From Saprospiraceae bacterium (GTDB lineage Bacteria > Bacteroidota > Bacteroidia > Chitinophagales > Saprospiraceae): a stretch of 40,385 nucleotides of DNA. The translations under genes were made by a program, and so were the position numbers. The stretch spans positions 1 to 40,385 of the forward strand of contig JADZFD010000104.1 in the NCBI GenBank assembly GCA_020850225.1, in the 5' to 3' direction. Of the stretch, positions 1 through 7,592 are shown in pieces; positions within the stretch are counted from its first letter, which is position 1, and each line of letters begins with the position of its first letter. Below the pieces are notes generated by a model that saw nothing but the letters and a program-made list of their open reading frames with translations, did no database searches and was not told the DNA's origin.

Positions 1-20
1 CGCCTCGAGCCGGCTTGGCT

Positions 21-49
21 TTTACTTTTTTCATTGCCAAAAAAGTAAA
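21..49. repeat. Perfect 11-bp inverted repeat near the left edge
   Basis: The arms TTTACTTTTTT (21-31) and AAAAAAGTAAA (39-49) are exact reverse complements around a 7-nt loop, CATTGCC. No gene adjoins it inside the window. It resembles the REP-like or terminator-like hairpins scattered through Bacteroidota genomes, but that identity is inference. Confidence 0.5.
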
Positions 50-99
50 CAAAAAGTCTAGGTCAAAAAAGGCGATTGCAGGGCACCGTTCTCTTCATG

Positions 100-177
100 G
101 TCAAAATGCTTTTTCTATCGCATGCAGAGGTATTTTCCTGTGTTTACTGCTATTTTTGCGATAGACGCACTTTTGAC
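100..177. repeat. Long imperfect hairpin element
   Basis: GTCAAAA (100-106), TGC (107-109) and CTATCGCA (115-122) pair in order with TGCGATAG (157-164), GCA (167-169) and TTTTGAC (171-177), enclosing a loop of about 34 nt. The three nested stems suggest a structured RNA or a small dispersed repeat. No coding region overlaps it and no promoter is evident. Confidence 0.4.
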
Positions 178-296
178 ATTACGATCACTATCGCTTGTTT
201 TTGACCGGGTTTATTTAAATCATACAGCGTATATCAATAGCTTTTAACAATACTAAGAAAAAATGACTTACTTCGCTTATAGTTGCTGACTTGCAA

Positions 297-345
297 AATT
301 AGGAATATTATATAATCAAAATTTTGTGCAATTTGTTATGCACAC
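297..345 (+). repeat. 49-bp inverted repeat, left copy, with a TTATNCACA motif
   Basis: This stretch matches the reverse complement of 7447-7495 at 45 of 49 positions, and the match stops sharply at both ends. It contains TTATGCACA (336-344), which fits the DnaA-box pattern TTATNCACA. The interior is AT-rich. Housekeeping-type genes lie between the two copies, so terminal repeats of a transposon are unlikely; a dispersed repeat is the simplest reading. Confidence 0.65.
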
Positions 346-465
346 CTTACATTTATATATTAATCTGCATCTATCAGGATAACTTATCGTCGAAATTATC
401 ATAATGTTTTGTTGTATCAGATTTTTATATAAATATCTGTTCCAATATCTTTTGTAGACATGAAC

Positions 466-509
466 TATTAAAAAAAAAAGAGGCTGACAAGATGTACTTA
501 TCAGCCTCA
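466..509 (-). terminator. Rho-independent terminator, minus strand
   Basis: GAGGCTGA and TCAGCCTC form an 8-bp stem, extended by AAG/CTT after one mismatch. On the minus strand the hairpin is followed by a run of about ten T (the A-run at 470-479 on the plus strand). It lies about 350 bp beyond the yceI stop, so it could end that transcript or a separate minus-strand RNA that covers the duplicated element at 525-734. Confidence 0.65.
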
Positions 510-524
510 TTTTCTAAATCACTC

Positions 525-734
525 AATGTCTCAGACGTAAATTTATTGTTTTTTGAAAGGGGCCGAATCCGGCGATCCGACCCTCTAACTATGAAAAAAA
601 CTACTGTCTCTTTTGAGCAACTCGATATTATGATATTTGTCGTAATGTCTCAGACGTAAGTTTATTACTATTTTGAAAGGGGCCGAATCCGGCGATCCGA
701 CCCTCTAACTATGAAAAAAACTACTGTCTCTTTT
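525..734. repeat. Tandemly duplicated ~90-bp intergenic element
   Basis: Two copies, 525-614 and 644-734, are separated by 29 nt. Positions 551-614 and 671-734 are identical over 64 nt, and the preceding ~23 nt differ by one base. Each copy carries a GC-rich core with GCCG/CGGC and AGGG/CCCT pairing potential, unusual in this AT-rich spacer, then an ATG with a short open frame (22 and 23 codons, both beginning MKKTTVSF). Whether the element acts as DNA, RNA or peptide cannot be told from the sequence. On the minus strand it lies between yceI and the terminator at 466-509. Confidence 0.7.
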
Positions 735-859
735 ACAACAAAGTATAAATTTTTATTTTACAGAATATTGATTTACTTTTAAATCATTCATTCCTATTTT
801 ATTGAACACGCAAATTTAATCATTTGTTCAACAATGTATAATTTTTTTTTAAAATATTT

Positions 860-1438
860 TTAATATTTCATACTAACATTCAAATCAAATTCATCGGATA
901 TAGCTTTATCACCCAGATTATCGAAAAATTTTCCTGAACCGAATCTTACATCAAAGTCAGATCTGTCCAATTTAAGAACTGCATTTGCATTACCATCTTT
1001 AACATTTGCAGTAAATTTAATTTCTTTTGTTTTATTTTTAATAGTAACATTAGCAGTTATCTGATACTCACCTGCTTTACCATTAGCAGTAACTTTTGTA
1101 AATTTTATTGACGCTGTCGGATATTTTTCTACACCAAAAAAATCTTCTGACTTTAGGTGTCCTTCCAGTTTCTCCTTGCCGCTTCCTGCAGCCATATCCG
1201 TATTGGTCAAAGTAGTCATATCTACCACCATTTCACCTCCAACTAATTGATTACCTTTAAATTCCAGATTTCCTGATTTGAATTTAAGCGTTCCTTCATG
1301 TGATTTTGTAAATTTATAACCCTTCCAACCGATATTGGATTGAGTTACATTGATTTTTTTGTTACCTGGTTCTACATTCGTTGCATATACAAATACAGAT
1401 AAAAATAATAGGCTGAACGATAATAATAATGACTTCAT
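860..1438 (-). CDS. YceI-family periplasmic protein
   Basis: The 192-residue protein has a signal peptide (about residues 1-19, ending VYA) and a YceI-type lipocalin-like beta-barrel filling the rest, with the family features of an early WKGYKFTKSHEGT stretch, a K-YPTASIKFTKV strand and a C-terminal FGSGKFFDN segment. YceI proteins bind long-chain isoprenoid or other amphiphilic ligands in the periplasm; the ligand here is unknown. Length is normal for the family. The gene stands alone on the minus strand with its own -7 element at 1479-1486. No frameshift or missing segment is seen. Confidence 0.9.
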   Translation of the reverse strand: MKSLLLSFSLLFLSVFVYATNVEPGNKKINVTQSNIGWKGYKFTKSHEGTLKFKSGNLEFKGNQLVGGEMVVDMTTLTNTDMAAGSGKEKLEGHLKSEDFFGVEKYPTASIKFTKVTANGKAGEYQITANVTIKNKTKEIKFTANVKDGNANAVLKLDRSDFDVRFGSGKFFDNLGDKAISDEFDLNVSMKY

Positions 1439-1467
1439 GTTTTTAAAATATTAAATAGATTAATTAA

Positions 1468-1486
1468 ATTTGTTACAACAAATGTA
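1468..1486 (-). promoter_or_regulatory. Promoter -7 element and overlapping palindrome upstream of yceI
   Basis: TACATTTG (1479-1486, read on the minus strand) fits the Bacteroidota -7 consensus TAnnTTTG and lies about 40 nt before the start codon. It overlaps an inverted repeat, ATTTGTT-AC-AACAAAT (1468-1483). No clear -33 TTG is visible. The palindrome could be an operator or a by-product of AT-rich sequence. Confidence 0.45.
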
Positions 1487-1567
1487 CGAAGTTATATTAC
1501 TTTTTAGTATTAAAATTAATTGCTTTAATATAATTTTAACTATTATACGAATCGTTTTCAGATAATA

Positions 1568-2509
1568 TTATGAACTCACCCGACCGGAAATTATGGAATC
1601 AATATATTTAACTATGGCATTGAAATGTGCAGGGTGGAATATTTGCCAGTTGCCATATTTTCTGAACCAGGTCATTTGCCTTTTTGCATATCGTCTTGAA
1701 TTTTGCTGAATCAGGGCTGTTGCATCATCAAGCGTACATGCTCCTTCAAAATAAGTGAACAATTCCTGATATCCTACAGTTTCCAAGGCTCTCAATCCTT
1801 TGTATGGATACAAATTGCGTGCCTCTTCAATCAATCCGGCTGTCAGCATCTCCTCTACCCTTTTGTCTATCCTTTCATACAATTCCTGTCTGGGGATTTC
1901 CAGCAATATTTCAATAACATGATAAGGTAAAGTATCATTTCTTGTAGTATTTATAAATGAAGTATACGGTTTTCCGGAAACATGAATCACGCCTAATGCC
2001 CGTATAATTCGTCTCGGATTGGATTTATCCACTACATCGTAATAATCCGGATCCAGCTCTTTCAACAGGTTGAGTAGCCAATCCAATCCATAGATATCCA
2101 GTTTTTGCTGGTAGATATCATAAATATCAGGAGTTACATCCGGAAATTCATCCAAACCTTCCAGTAATGCCCGAAGATACAACCCTGTACCTCCTGTAAC
2201 AACAGCTACATCATGTTGCTGAAAGTAAATTGCCAGGGTTTTTCTGATATCTTCTGCATAATGACCGACAGTATACGGAGATGATATATCAGCCATATCA
2301 ATAAAATGATGTTTAACCTGAGACAATTCTTCCTCTGATGGTTTGGCGGTGCCAATGGACATTTGTCTGTAAAGTTGCCGGCTGTCAGCAGAAAATATTT
2401 CTGACTGATAGTGTTTCGCAAGGTTTATAGACAAACGGGTTTTACCTACTGCCGTAGGTCCTGCTACTATTATTAAAAATTTATTATTACTTAAATTGAG
2501 ATTTGACAT
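1568..2509 (-). CDS. miaA: tRNA dimethylallyltransferase MiaA
   Basis: MiaA transfers the dimethylallyl group from DMAPP to N6 of A37 in tRNAs that read codons starting with U. The 313-residue protein shows the P-loop GPTAVGKT (residues 17-24), the DSRQLYR segment near 42-48, SIGTAKP, the GGTGLY motif (106-111) and a C-terminal RRYAKRQMTWFRK stretch, all typical of the family. A start nine codons upstream (2536) is possible, but a good -7 element at 2534-2541 overlaps that ATG, so the start at 2509 (MSNLNL) is preferred. The gene is divergent from the acyltransferase, with only about 46 bp between the starts. Confidence 0.95.
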   Translation of the reverse strand: MSNLNLSNNKFLIIVAGPTAVGKTRLSINLAKHYQSEIFSADSRQLYRQMSIGTAKPSEEELSQVKHHFIDMADISSPYTVGHYAEDIRKTLAIYFQQHDVAVVTGGTGLYLRALLEGLDEFPDVTPDIYDIYQQKLDIYGLDWLLNLLKELDPDYYDVVDKSNPRRIIRALGVIHVSGKPYTSFINTTRNDTLPYHVIEILLEIPRQELYERIDKRVEEMLTAGLIEEARNLYPYKGLRALETVGYQELFTYFEGACTLDDATALIQQNSRRYAKRQMTWFRKYGNWQIFHPAHFNAIVKYIDSIISGRVSS

Positions 2510-2533
2510 GCAGCTTTTATTAGCTTTACAGCA

Positions 2534-2567
2534 CAAATTTATACAATCACATTAGATGTTATACCAA
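2534..2567 (-). promoter_or_regulatory. Promoter of miaA
   Basis: On the minus strand TAAATTTG (2541-2534) matches TAnnTTTG, and TTGG (2567-2564) lies 22 nt upstream, an acceptable -33/-7 spacing for Bacteroidota. The -33 part falls inside the first codons of the divergent acyltransferase gene. The position supports the miaA start at 2509. Confidence 0.55.
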
Positions 2568-3824
2568 TTTCTTAAAATATTAGTCAGAATTGCATTAAAA
2601 CTTTTTTTCAAACGTATTTATATCAGTGGACTGGAACACATTAAAAATGACAGACCGCAACTCATAGCAAGCAATCATCCGAGTGGTTTTTTAGAGCCGT
2701 TGATTATGGCATGTTTCTTCCCAAAAAGTCTACATTTTTTAGTACGAGGCGATGTTTTTGACAAGAAATGGCTGCGTCCGTTGCTTATCTCTACCAATCA
2801 GATACCCATATTCAGATTCAAGGATGGTTTTTCAAAATTGCGCGAAAACCATCATACGATGGATGATAGTACAAGAGTTTTAACAGACAATAAAAATCTG
2901 TTGATATTTGTCGAAGGAAGTACACAAAGTATCAAAAAATTAAGGCCGTTACAAAAAGGTATTGCAAGAATAGCCTTTCAGGCAATGGAAAAAAATCCGG
3001 ATCTTAACCTCGAAATCGTTCCAGTAGGCATCAATTTTACTTTCAGAGCCTTATTCAACGATGAGGTAATGCTAAAAGTCGGAAAGCCTGTTTTGGCAAG
3101 GGATTATATGCAATTACATAATCAGGATAAGAATAAAGCTTCAGAAAAACTATTACACGAAACATACGATGCTATGCTGCCCAATATTGTGCATCTCGAT
3201 GATCAGACAATGCTTCCTTCATTTGAAGAGCTGGTACTGCTGACACGAAAATCGCACCTTTTAACCAATCCTACTCCTGTAACTATCCTAAGCTCTGATA
3301 GATTAAATGATGAAGTTCGGCTCGCAAGCGCACTCGATTATCTGGATACATCAACCCGTAAAAGTATATCTGACCAAATCAGTAAACTCAAAATCAAATT
3401 TGATACCCATAAAAACCATCCGGACGATATGTTAAAATCACCTTTAAACTTTAAGCGCACAATGATTCTTGTACTGGGCAGTATTCCTGCTTTCATCGGT
3501 CTGATATTACATGTTTTACCGATTACTGCTGCCTGGATATTTATGCGAATGAAAGTAAAACAACGGGAATTCAAATCTTCTATCCTGTTTGTTGTAAGTC
3601 TGGTATTTATATTATTGATGTATATTCTTTTACTTATTACATCTTTCGTTTGTCATTGGCTTTGGTGGGTACTACCATTAATTATTGCAAGTGGATTATG
3701 TACCCGATATTATCACAGGGTTTGGACTTCAACTTTATTTAACAACGCTTCTTTTGTCAATAACTATTCACAGGCAATCAGCACTATCAGCCATACATAT
3801 ATACCAAATACTATTAATTACTAA
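2556..3824 (+). CDS. Membrane-associated 1-acyl-glycerol-3-phosphate-type acyltransferase (PlsC-like)
   Basis: A lysophospholipid acyltransferase domain covers about residues 25-200. The catalytic histidine block reads NHPSGFLEP (H41, acidic partner E47; many relatives have D at that place), and the substrate-binding block reads EGST (120-123). The C-terminal half has hydrophobic segments around 305-335 and 340-385, so the protein is likely anchored in the inner membrane, where it would transfer fatty acyl chains to a glycerol- or lipid-linked acceptor. The 422-residue length, with the extra C-terminal membrane domain, matches a subgroup common in Bacteroidota. The exact acceptor cannot be named. 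Confidence 0.85.
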   Translation: MLYQFLKILVRIALKLFFKRIYISGLEHIKNDRPQLIASNHPSGFLEPLIMACFFPKSLHFLVRGDVFDKKWLRPLLISTNQIPIFRFKDGFSKLRENHHTMDDSTRVLTDNKNLLIFVEGSTQSIKKLRPLQKGIARIAFQAMEKNPDLNLEIVPVGINFTFRALFNDEVMLKVGKPVLARDYMQLHNQDKNKASEKLLHETYDAMLPNIVHLDDQTMLPSFEELVLLTRKSHLLTNPTPVTILSSDRLNDEVRLASALDYLDTSTRKSISDQISKLKIKFDTHKNHPDDMLKSPLNFKRTMILVLGSIPAFIGLILHVLPITAAWIFMRMKVKQREFKSSILFVVSLVFILLMYILLLITSFVCHWLWWVLPLIIASGLCTRYYHRVWTSTLFNNASFVNNYSQAISTISHTYIPNTINY

Positions 3825-3894
3825 ATTCAAATAAATAATATAAACCTGATTCAGCTAACCAATCCAAATTCATTAACTATCTTAACCGTATGTC

Positions 3895-4368
3895 ATGCAA
3901 TTTATACCTGAGATCACAATCAATCAGATTCTAACCAACTTTGAAAATGAAAAAATCTATTATGAATACATCGAAAAGTTATACAATGATCAAAAGGATC
4001 TGATGGCTTTCATTAACGAAGAAAACCAAAGTCTGCTCACCGACAATGAGATCGGTATACTCAGGTTTTTAACTGTAGTCATCTGTACAAGCATCGAAAA
4101 CCACTATACTTTACCGGTGATTACTGGAAAGATGCTCGAAGATGCAGAAGAAAACAACTGGTCAGTCTTTCATGATACTGAACAGAAAAGTTTTAATAAG
4201 ATATTAGATCTTTTCTTTGAAAACTATGCTCAGGAGGATTTACTCGCCTTAGTTGAAGACAGTATTCAGGATGATGAAAATGAAGAAATCACACAGGTAG
4301 GCAGGGAAATTATTTTCGTTGCAGCTAAAAGCATAATTGATACGCTTGATAAAAATATCGGCAATTAA
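3895..4368 (+). CDS. Acidic hypothetical protein
   Basis: This 157-residue protein is rich in Glu and Asp and has no signal peptide, membrane segment or recognised motif. It looks mostly helical and cytoplasmic. The composition is protein-like, with hydrophobic residues spaced as in amphipathic helices (for example ILRFLTVVICTSIE), and it begins 70 bp after the acyltransferase on the same strand, so the two may be co-transcribed. I do not recognise the family; a Bacteroidota-conserved protein of unknown function is likely. Confidence 0.65.
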   Translation: MQFIPEITINQILTNFENEKIYYEYIEKLYNDQKDLMAFINEENQSLLTDNEIGILRFLTVVICTSIENHYTLPVITGKMLEDAEENNWSVFHDTEQKSFNKILDLFFENYAQEDLLALVEDSIQDDENEEITQVGREIIFVAAKSIIDTLDKNIGN

Positions 4369-4594
4369 TCCGGATAACAGATTGAGCACAAATCCTATTT
4401 AATTTAAACGTAGAATACGCAGATTCTTTTGTTTAATCCGATACAAAACCCACTCCAATAATTCATACCTTATATTTTTATTATTAATATACATAATAAA
4501 TAAATATGTATACAAATGAATTAACATGTTCTTATACTTTATATCAATTTATAATATAAATAAATCTCTCTTTTTAATGGATGCCTACCCATTT

Positions 4595-4611
4595 TTGGCA
4601 TGGTATTGGAA
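4595..4611 (+). promoter_or_regulatory. Possible sigma-54-type promoter
   Basis: TTGGCATG followed by GTATTGGA resembles the -24/-12 sigma-54 pattern (TTGGCACG-N4-TTGCW). The -24 half is good apart from one base. The -12 half has TTGG in place of TTGC and the spacing is one base short, so the match is imperfect. It lies about 70 bp before a strong terminator, with no open reading frame between them. Confidence 0.35.
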
Positions 4612-4617
4612 ATAATA

Positions 4618-4705
4618 AAAGCAGTTCAGATTTATTTAAGGAATACTTAAGCAAATTGTTACTCGAGACCGGTTCAAGGGGAATTAGACCGGTCTCTTTT
4701 TTTTT
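4618..4705 (+). ncRNA. Candidate small RNA between a promoter-like site and a strong terminator
   Basis: The ~88-nt stretch starts about ten bases after the sigma-54-like site, contains a small TTAAG-loop-CTTAA hairpin (4637-4651) and ends in a strong intrinsic terminator. No ORF of useful length fits. It sits alone in a 454-bp spacer. The call rests on the promoter-to-terminator arrangement only; the alternative is that the terminator simply ends the 3895-4368 transcript. Confidence 0.35.
4665..4705 (+). terminator. Strong rho-independent terminator
   Basis: GAGACCGGT (4665-4673) pairs perfectly with ACCGGTCTC (4688-4696) and is followed directly by nine T (4697-4705). Confidence 0.85.
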
Positions 4706-4825
4706 ACTCCAATAAAGGTTTGAACCATCCTCCCTGCCTCCAATCCTCAGTCATACTTTTGATTATATTATTCTACTGATTTATCTGCAGATTTAAATTA
4801 ATACATCCGGTATTCAGGTATTGTG

Positions 4826-4833
4826 TATATTTG
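4826..4833 (+). promoter_or_regulatory. Promoter -7 element of the zinc-ribbon gene
   Basis: TATATTTG fits TAnnTTTG exactly and lies 19 nt before the ATG at 4853. It falls just after an alternative in-frame start at 4823, which makes that earlier start unlikely. No clear -33 element is assigned. Confidence 0.5.
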
Positions 4834-4852
4834 TAAGCAATATCATTGTATT

Positions 4853-5215
4853 ATGGAAAAAAAGGAATGTTTGGAATGTGGTGATGCTATCATAGGCCGT
4901 AAGGATAAAAAATTCTGTTCAGATCAATGCAGAACGAGTTTCTACAATAGACAGAATACTGATCAGAATAAATTCATGCGTAATATCAACAATATACTTC
5001 GCAAAAACAGACGAATACTGGAAAAGCTCAATCCCTCAGGAAAAACTACCGTGACCAAAACTGATCTCTTGGACGAGGGCTTTAAATTTTCTTATTTTAC
5101 TAATGAATACAGGACCAAGACCGGTAAAACATACCGATTCTGTTATGAACATGGATACCTGCAACTGGAAAACAATCTTTACGCACTCGTATTCAGAAAA
5201 GAATATGTAGAATAA
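4853..5215 (+). CDS. Small zinc-ribbon protein of unknown function
   Basis: The 120-residue protein begins with a four-cysteine zinc-binding motif, CLEC (C6, C9) and FCSDQC (C22, C26), in a pattern seen in small Bacteroidota zinc-ribbon proteins. A basic helical stretch follows (about 30-55: NINNILRKNRRILEKL), then a C-terminal alpha/beta part. It is likely cytoplasmic, and the positive charge next to the ribbon is compatible with nucleic-acid binding, which is inference. ATG 4853 is chosen because the promoter element at 4826-4833 lies between it and an upstream in-frame ATG at 4823. Confidence 0.75.
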   Translation: MEKKECLECGDAIIGRKDKKFCSDQCRTSFYNRQNTDQNKFMRNINNILRKNRRILEKLNPSGKTTVTKTDLLDEGFKFSYFTNEYRTKTGKTYRFCYEHGYLQLENNLYALVFRKEYVE

Positions 5216-5256
5216 GTTACGACGCAAACATTAGCTATGAATCACTTCATTTAAAC

Positions 5257-6117
5257 CTAAAAATGAATGTGTTTGTAATTATCGATATATATTTTTGTTT
5301 CTGCACTGTTGCCTGTTTTGGTAAAACCCAACAACAGCCTGTAAGTATCATAATTATTTGACGATGTTTTGTCTGTAACATCGACATAAATCCGGTTCCA
5401 GTCCGGTTTTGCCGGTACAAACAAAAAATATTCGATGGTTGTAATCGTTCCTAATGTTTTGGCGATTCCAACAGCTATTTCACCTTCTCCCTTATAATCA
5501 AATTCGACATAACTCTTACCACGGAGATTCTGACCTTTTACTACCTCTATGGCACTTCCTATTTCAGTGAAAACTCCGGCTTTTGTTAATGTTATCGCAG
5601 CCGATTTTTGACCTGTACTTGCCATATCCGTTGTCTGTTCCAGTCTGGATTCAGAATTAGGATCGAGGTAAAAGTTAAAAATATTGCTGTTTTCAAAGTT
5701 TTCATTTACAGAGAACTTACAATTATCAATATATCTAAAAACAAGTGGTACCGTATATACTTTAAGTTGTTCGGGCGTGATCGTCAGTTCTATTTCCTTG
5801 AAAAAAGGATATAAAACAGGCGTATCATTCATTCCATTGTTTCTGATACCGGGCAGGATTCGTATGGTTGTTTGTCTATCCTCCCAGATTAAAGGTACTT
5901 TGGCAGGCAATGGATAAACTCCCTGTATCTGACCATCAGCAAAGACCCATATATCCGTAATTTTGTGTGTACCGGGAGCACCCGTCAAAGGTTCGGTTGT
6001 CTGTACATTTTTCAGATCCAGATAATAAGGTATGGGTTGGTCATTATCCGTTATACCACAGGATTCCAAGCTAAAAATTAACATTATACTACTGACTACG
6101 ATTAAAATATATCTCAT
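5257..6117 (-). CDS. Putative outer-membrane lipoprotein of unknown function
   Basis: The 286-residue protein has a hydrophobic N-terminus and a lipobox, LESC, with the acylated Cys at residue 20. The middle region (about 40-130) has a beta-sandwich look, with an FADGQIQGVYPLP strand pair. The C-terminal half (about 140-286) resembles a jelly-roll/carbohydrate-binding-like fold: FENSN, then a FDYKGEGEIAVGI strand and an IYIDNYKH end. The function is not known. Its start overlaps the stop of the upstream oxidoreductase by 4 bp (ATGA), so translation is probably coupled. The 37 bp between its end and the converging zinc-ribbon gene hold no terminator that I can see. Confidence 0.75.
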   Translation of the reverse strand: MRYILIVVSSIMLIFSLESCGITDNDQPIPYYLDLKNVQTTEPLTGAPGTHKITDIWVFADGQIQGVYPLPAKVPLIWEDRQTTIRILPGIRNNGMNDTPVLYPFFKEIELTITPEQLKVYTVPLVFRYIDNCKFSVNENFENSNIFNFYLDPNSESRLEQTTDMASTGQKSAAITLTKAGVFTEIGSAIEVVKGQNLRGKSYVEFDYKGEGEIAVGIAKTLGTITTIEYFLFVPAKPDWNRIYVDVTDKTSSNNYDTYRLLLGFTKTGNSAETKIYIDNYKHIHF

Positions 6118-7076
6118 CTCCCTGATATTTTCTCTTCTATTATTTGTGCAATTTTGAGCGCCTTATAACCATCCTCGATTGTAACATGGACAGGCAAATC
6201 CATACGCACTGACTTATAAAAATCATTCAGTTCGTCTTCTATGGCATTGTTAGCCATAATGGATGGGCTTTCTACCATGATACGCTTTACACCGGCATTC
6301 GTATTCAGTGTCATACCTGCAAAATCCTGCGTTCCATCATCGTCTTCAATTTTAATAACCTGCGCTTCCTTATCCAGAAAATCGAGACTAATATAGGCAT
6401 CCTCCTGAAACACCCTAAGCTTCCGCATATTTTTCATACTTATTCTCGATGCTGTTATATTAGCTACAGCGCCTCCTGCAAACTCAAGCCTGGCATTGCA
6501 TATATCCGGTTTTGGACTGACTATAGATACACCGTTGGCTCTGATATCTATTACTTCATCCTTAATCAAATGCAATACTATATCTATATCATGTATCATC
6601 AAATCCAGTACGACTGAAACATCAGTACCTCTTGGGTTAAATACAGACAATCGATGCGCTTCAATAAATTTGGGTTTAAAATCTACATTGGATAATGAAC
6701 GGATGGCAGGATTGTATCTTTCTACGTGTCCTACCTGTACAAGAACCTTATGTTCTTTGGCCAGGTTAACCAAAGAACCGGCTTGTTCAGTCGTTTCAGT
6801 CAGTGGTTTTTCGATAAAAATATGTTTACCTGCTTTAATCGCCTGCTCAGCTATCCCGTAATGGTGAGTTGTGGGGCTTACGATATCAATACAGTCAACC
6901 GCTTGAATCAACTCTTCCAGCGTATCAAATATATGAATATCAGGATATTCAGCTGCTACAAATCTACGGGAATCTTCCGACGGATCATAGATACCTACTA
7001 TATCAAAAGGTGTGTTCAACAAACATTTTAAATGTATCTTTCCAAGATGTCCTACGCCTGCCAATCCGATTCTCAA
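6114..7076 (-). CDS. Gfo/Idh/MocA-family NAD(P)-dependent oxidoreductase
   Basis: A Rossmann fold opens the 320-residue protein (GVGHLG, residues 7-12), followed by the EKPL motif (89-92) that carries the catalytic-region lysine, and by the family's C-terminal substrate domain with DLMIHDIDIVLHL around 158-170. Family members oxidise or reduce sugars, sugar acids and nucleotide sugars. The short form with GHVERYNPA resembles members found with lipid A and surface-sugar genes, but no such genes are adjacent. It is the middle gene of a minus-strand trio: 10 bp after the small membrane protein and overlapping the lipoprotein start. Confidence 0.88.
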   Translation of the reverse strand: MRIGLAGVGHLGKIHLKCLLNTPFDIVGIYDPSEDSRRFVAAEYPDIHIFDTLEELIQAVDCIDIVSPTTHHYGIAEQAIKAGKHIFIEKPLTETTEQAGSLVNLAKEHKVLVQVGHVERYNPAIRSLSNVDFKPKFIEAHRLSVFNPRGTDVSVVLDLMIHDIDIVLHLIKDEVIDIRANGVSIVSPKPDICNARLEFAGGAVANITASRISMKNMRKLRVFQEDAYISLDFLDKEAQVIKIEDDDGTQDFAGMTLNTNAGVKRIMVESPSIMANNAIEDELNDFYKSVRMDLPVHVTIEDGYKALKIAQIIEEKISGR

Positions 7077-7086
7077 TGGTATTAGT

Positions 7087-7383
7087 TTAAATAGTTTTTA
7101 TAATGAACCCAATTATTGTAATACCAACCACGAGAATCAATGCGTACATCAGAGATCGTTTGATATGATTGCTGAAATTCAGTATATCAGCTTTATGTGC
7201 CGGATACCGTTTCAGCACTTCTGATTCCATTTTTTGATTGTTAAATATATGCTGAACACCAAACTCAATTCTATTAGCAACCAGTATCTTGTAAATTTTT
7301 AAAATTTTTACTCTAAAATAAAAATTCAAAAAAAACAAGGCAGCAAAAAAACCTATCGCAAGAAAAGTTAACAATTGTGACAT
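7087..7383 (-). CDS. Small membrane protein of unknown function
   Basis: Starting at ATG 7383 the product has 98 residues: one N-terminal transmembrane helix (LLTFLAIGFFAALFFLNFYF), a basic cytoplasmic-looking middle (IEFGVQHIFNNQKMESEVLKRYP) and a second helix at the end (MYALILVVGITIIGFII). An upstream in-frame ATG at 7416 would add 11 residues; the later start gives a cleaner membrane N-terminus. It is the first gene of the trio with the oxidoreductase and the lipoprotein. I do not recognise the family. Confidence 0.6.
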   Translation of the reverse strand: MSQLLTFLAIGFFAALFFLNFYFRVKILKIYKILVANRIEFGVQHIFNNQKMESEVLKRYPAHKADILNFSNHIKRSLMYALILVVGITIIGFIIKTI

Positions 7384-7446
7384 ATGTGCTATTAATCGGA
7401 CTGCAAAGCTAATCATTTTTTTTCCTTATGATCAGAAAATCAGCAA

Positions 7447-7495
7447 GTGTGTATAACAATTTGCACAAAATTTTGATAATATAATATTCCTGATT
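7447..7495 (-). repeat. 49-bp inverted repeat, right copy, with a TTATNCACA motif
   Basis: This is the partner of 297-345 in opposite orientation (45 of 49 identical). On the minus strand it contains TTATACACA (7456-7448), again fitting the DnaA-box pattern. It lies between the small membrane protein and the transposase remnant. Confidence 0.65.
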
Positions 7496-7528
7496 ATATA
7501 TGTAACTAAAATCCAAGTATATCATTTT

Positions 7529-7554
7529 TGACTCGTCCTAAAAAAGTTTACAGG
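7529..7554. mobile_element. Likely right end of an IS3-family element
   Basis: TGACTCGTCC followed by TAAAAAAGTTTACAGG has the look of an IS3-type terminal inverted repeat and lies 38 bp beyond the rebuilt C-terminus of the transposase remnant. The matching left end is not in the window, so the element is truncated. Confidence 0.45.
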
Positions 7555-7592
7555 TTAATGAATAAATCCTGCTACAAATCTACAATTAAAAA

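Noticed and set aside
297..345. Chromosomal replication origin
   Set aside because: Only one DnaA-box-like motif per copy, no cluster of boxes and no dnaA, dnaN or other origin-linked gene nearby.
316..510. 64-codon minus-strand open frame
   Set aside because: It lies over the inverted repeat and the terminator hairpin, has poor composition and no recognisable motif; the non-coding structures explain the sequence better.
551..614. tRNA or tRNA-like gene in the duplicated element
   Set aside because: A GAATCC stretch recalls a T-arm, but no acceptor, D or anticodon arms can be drawn.
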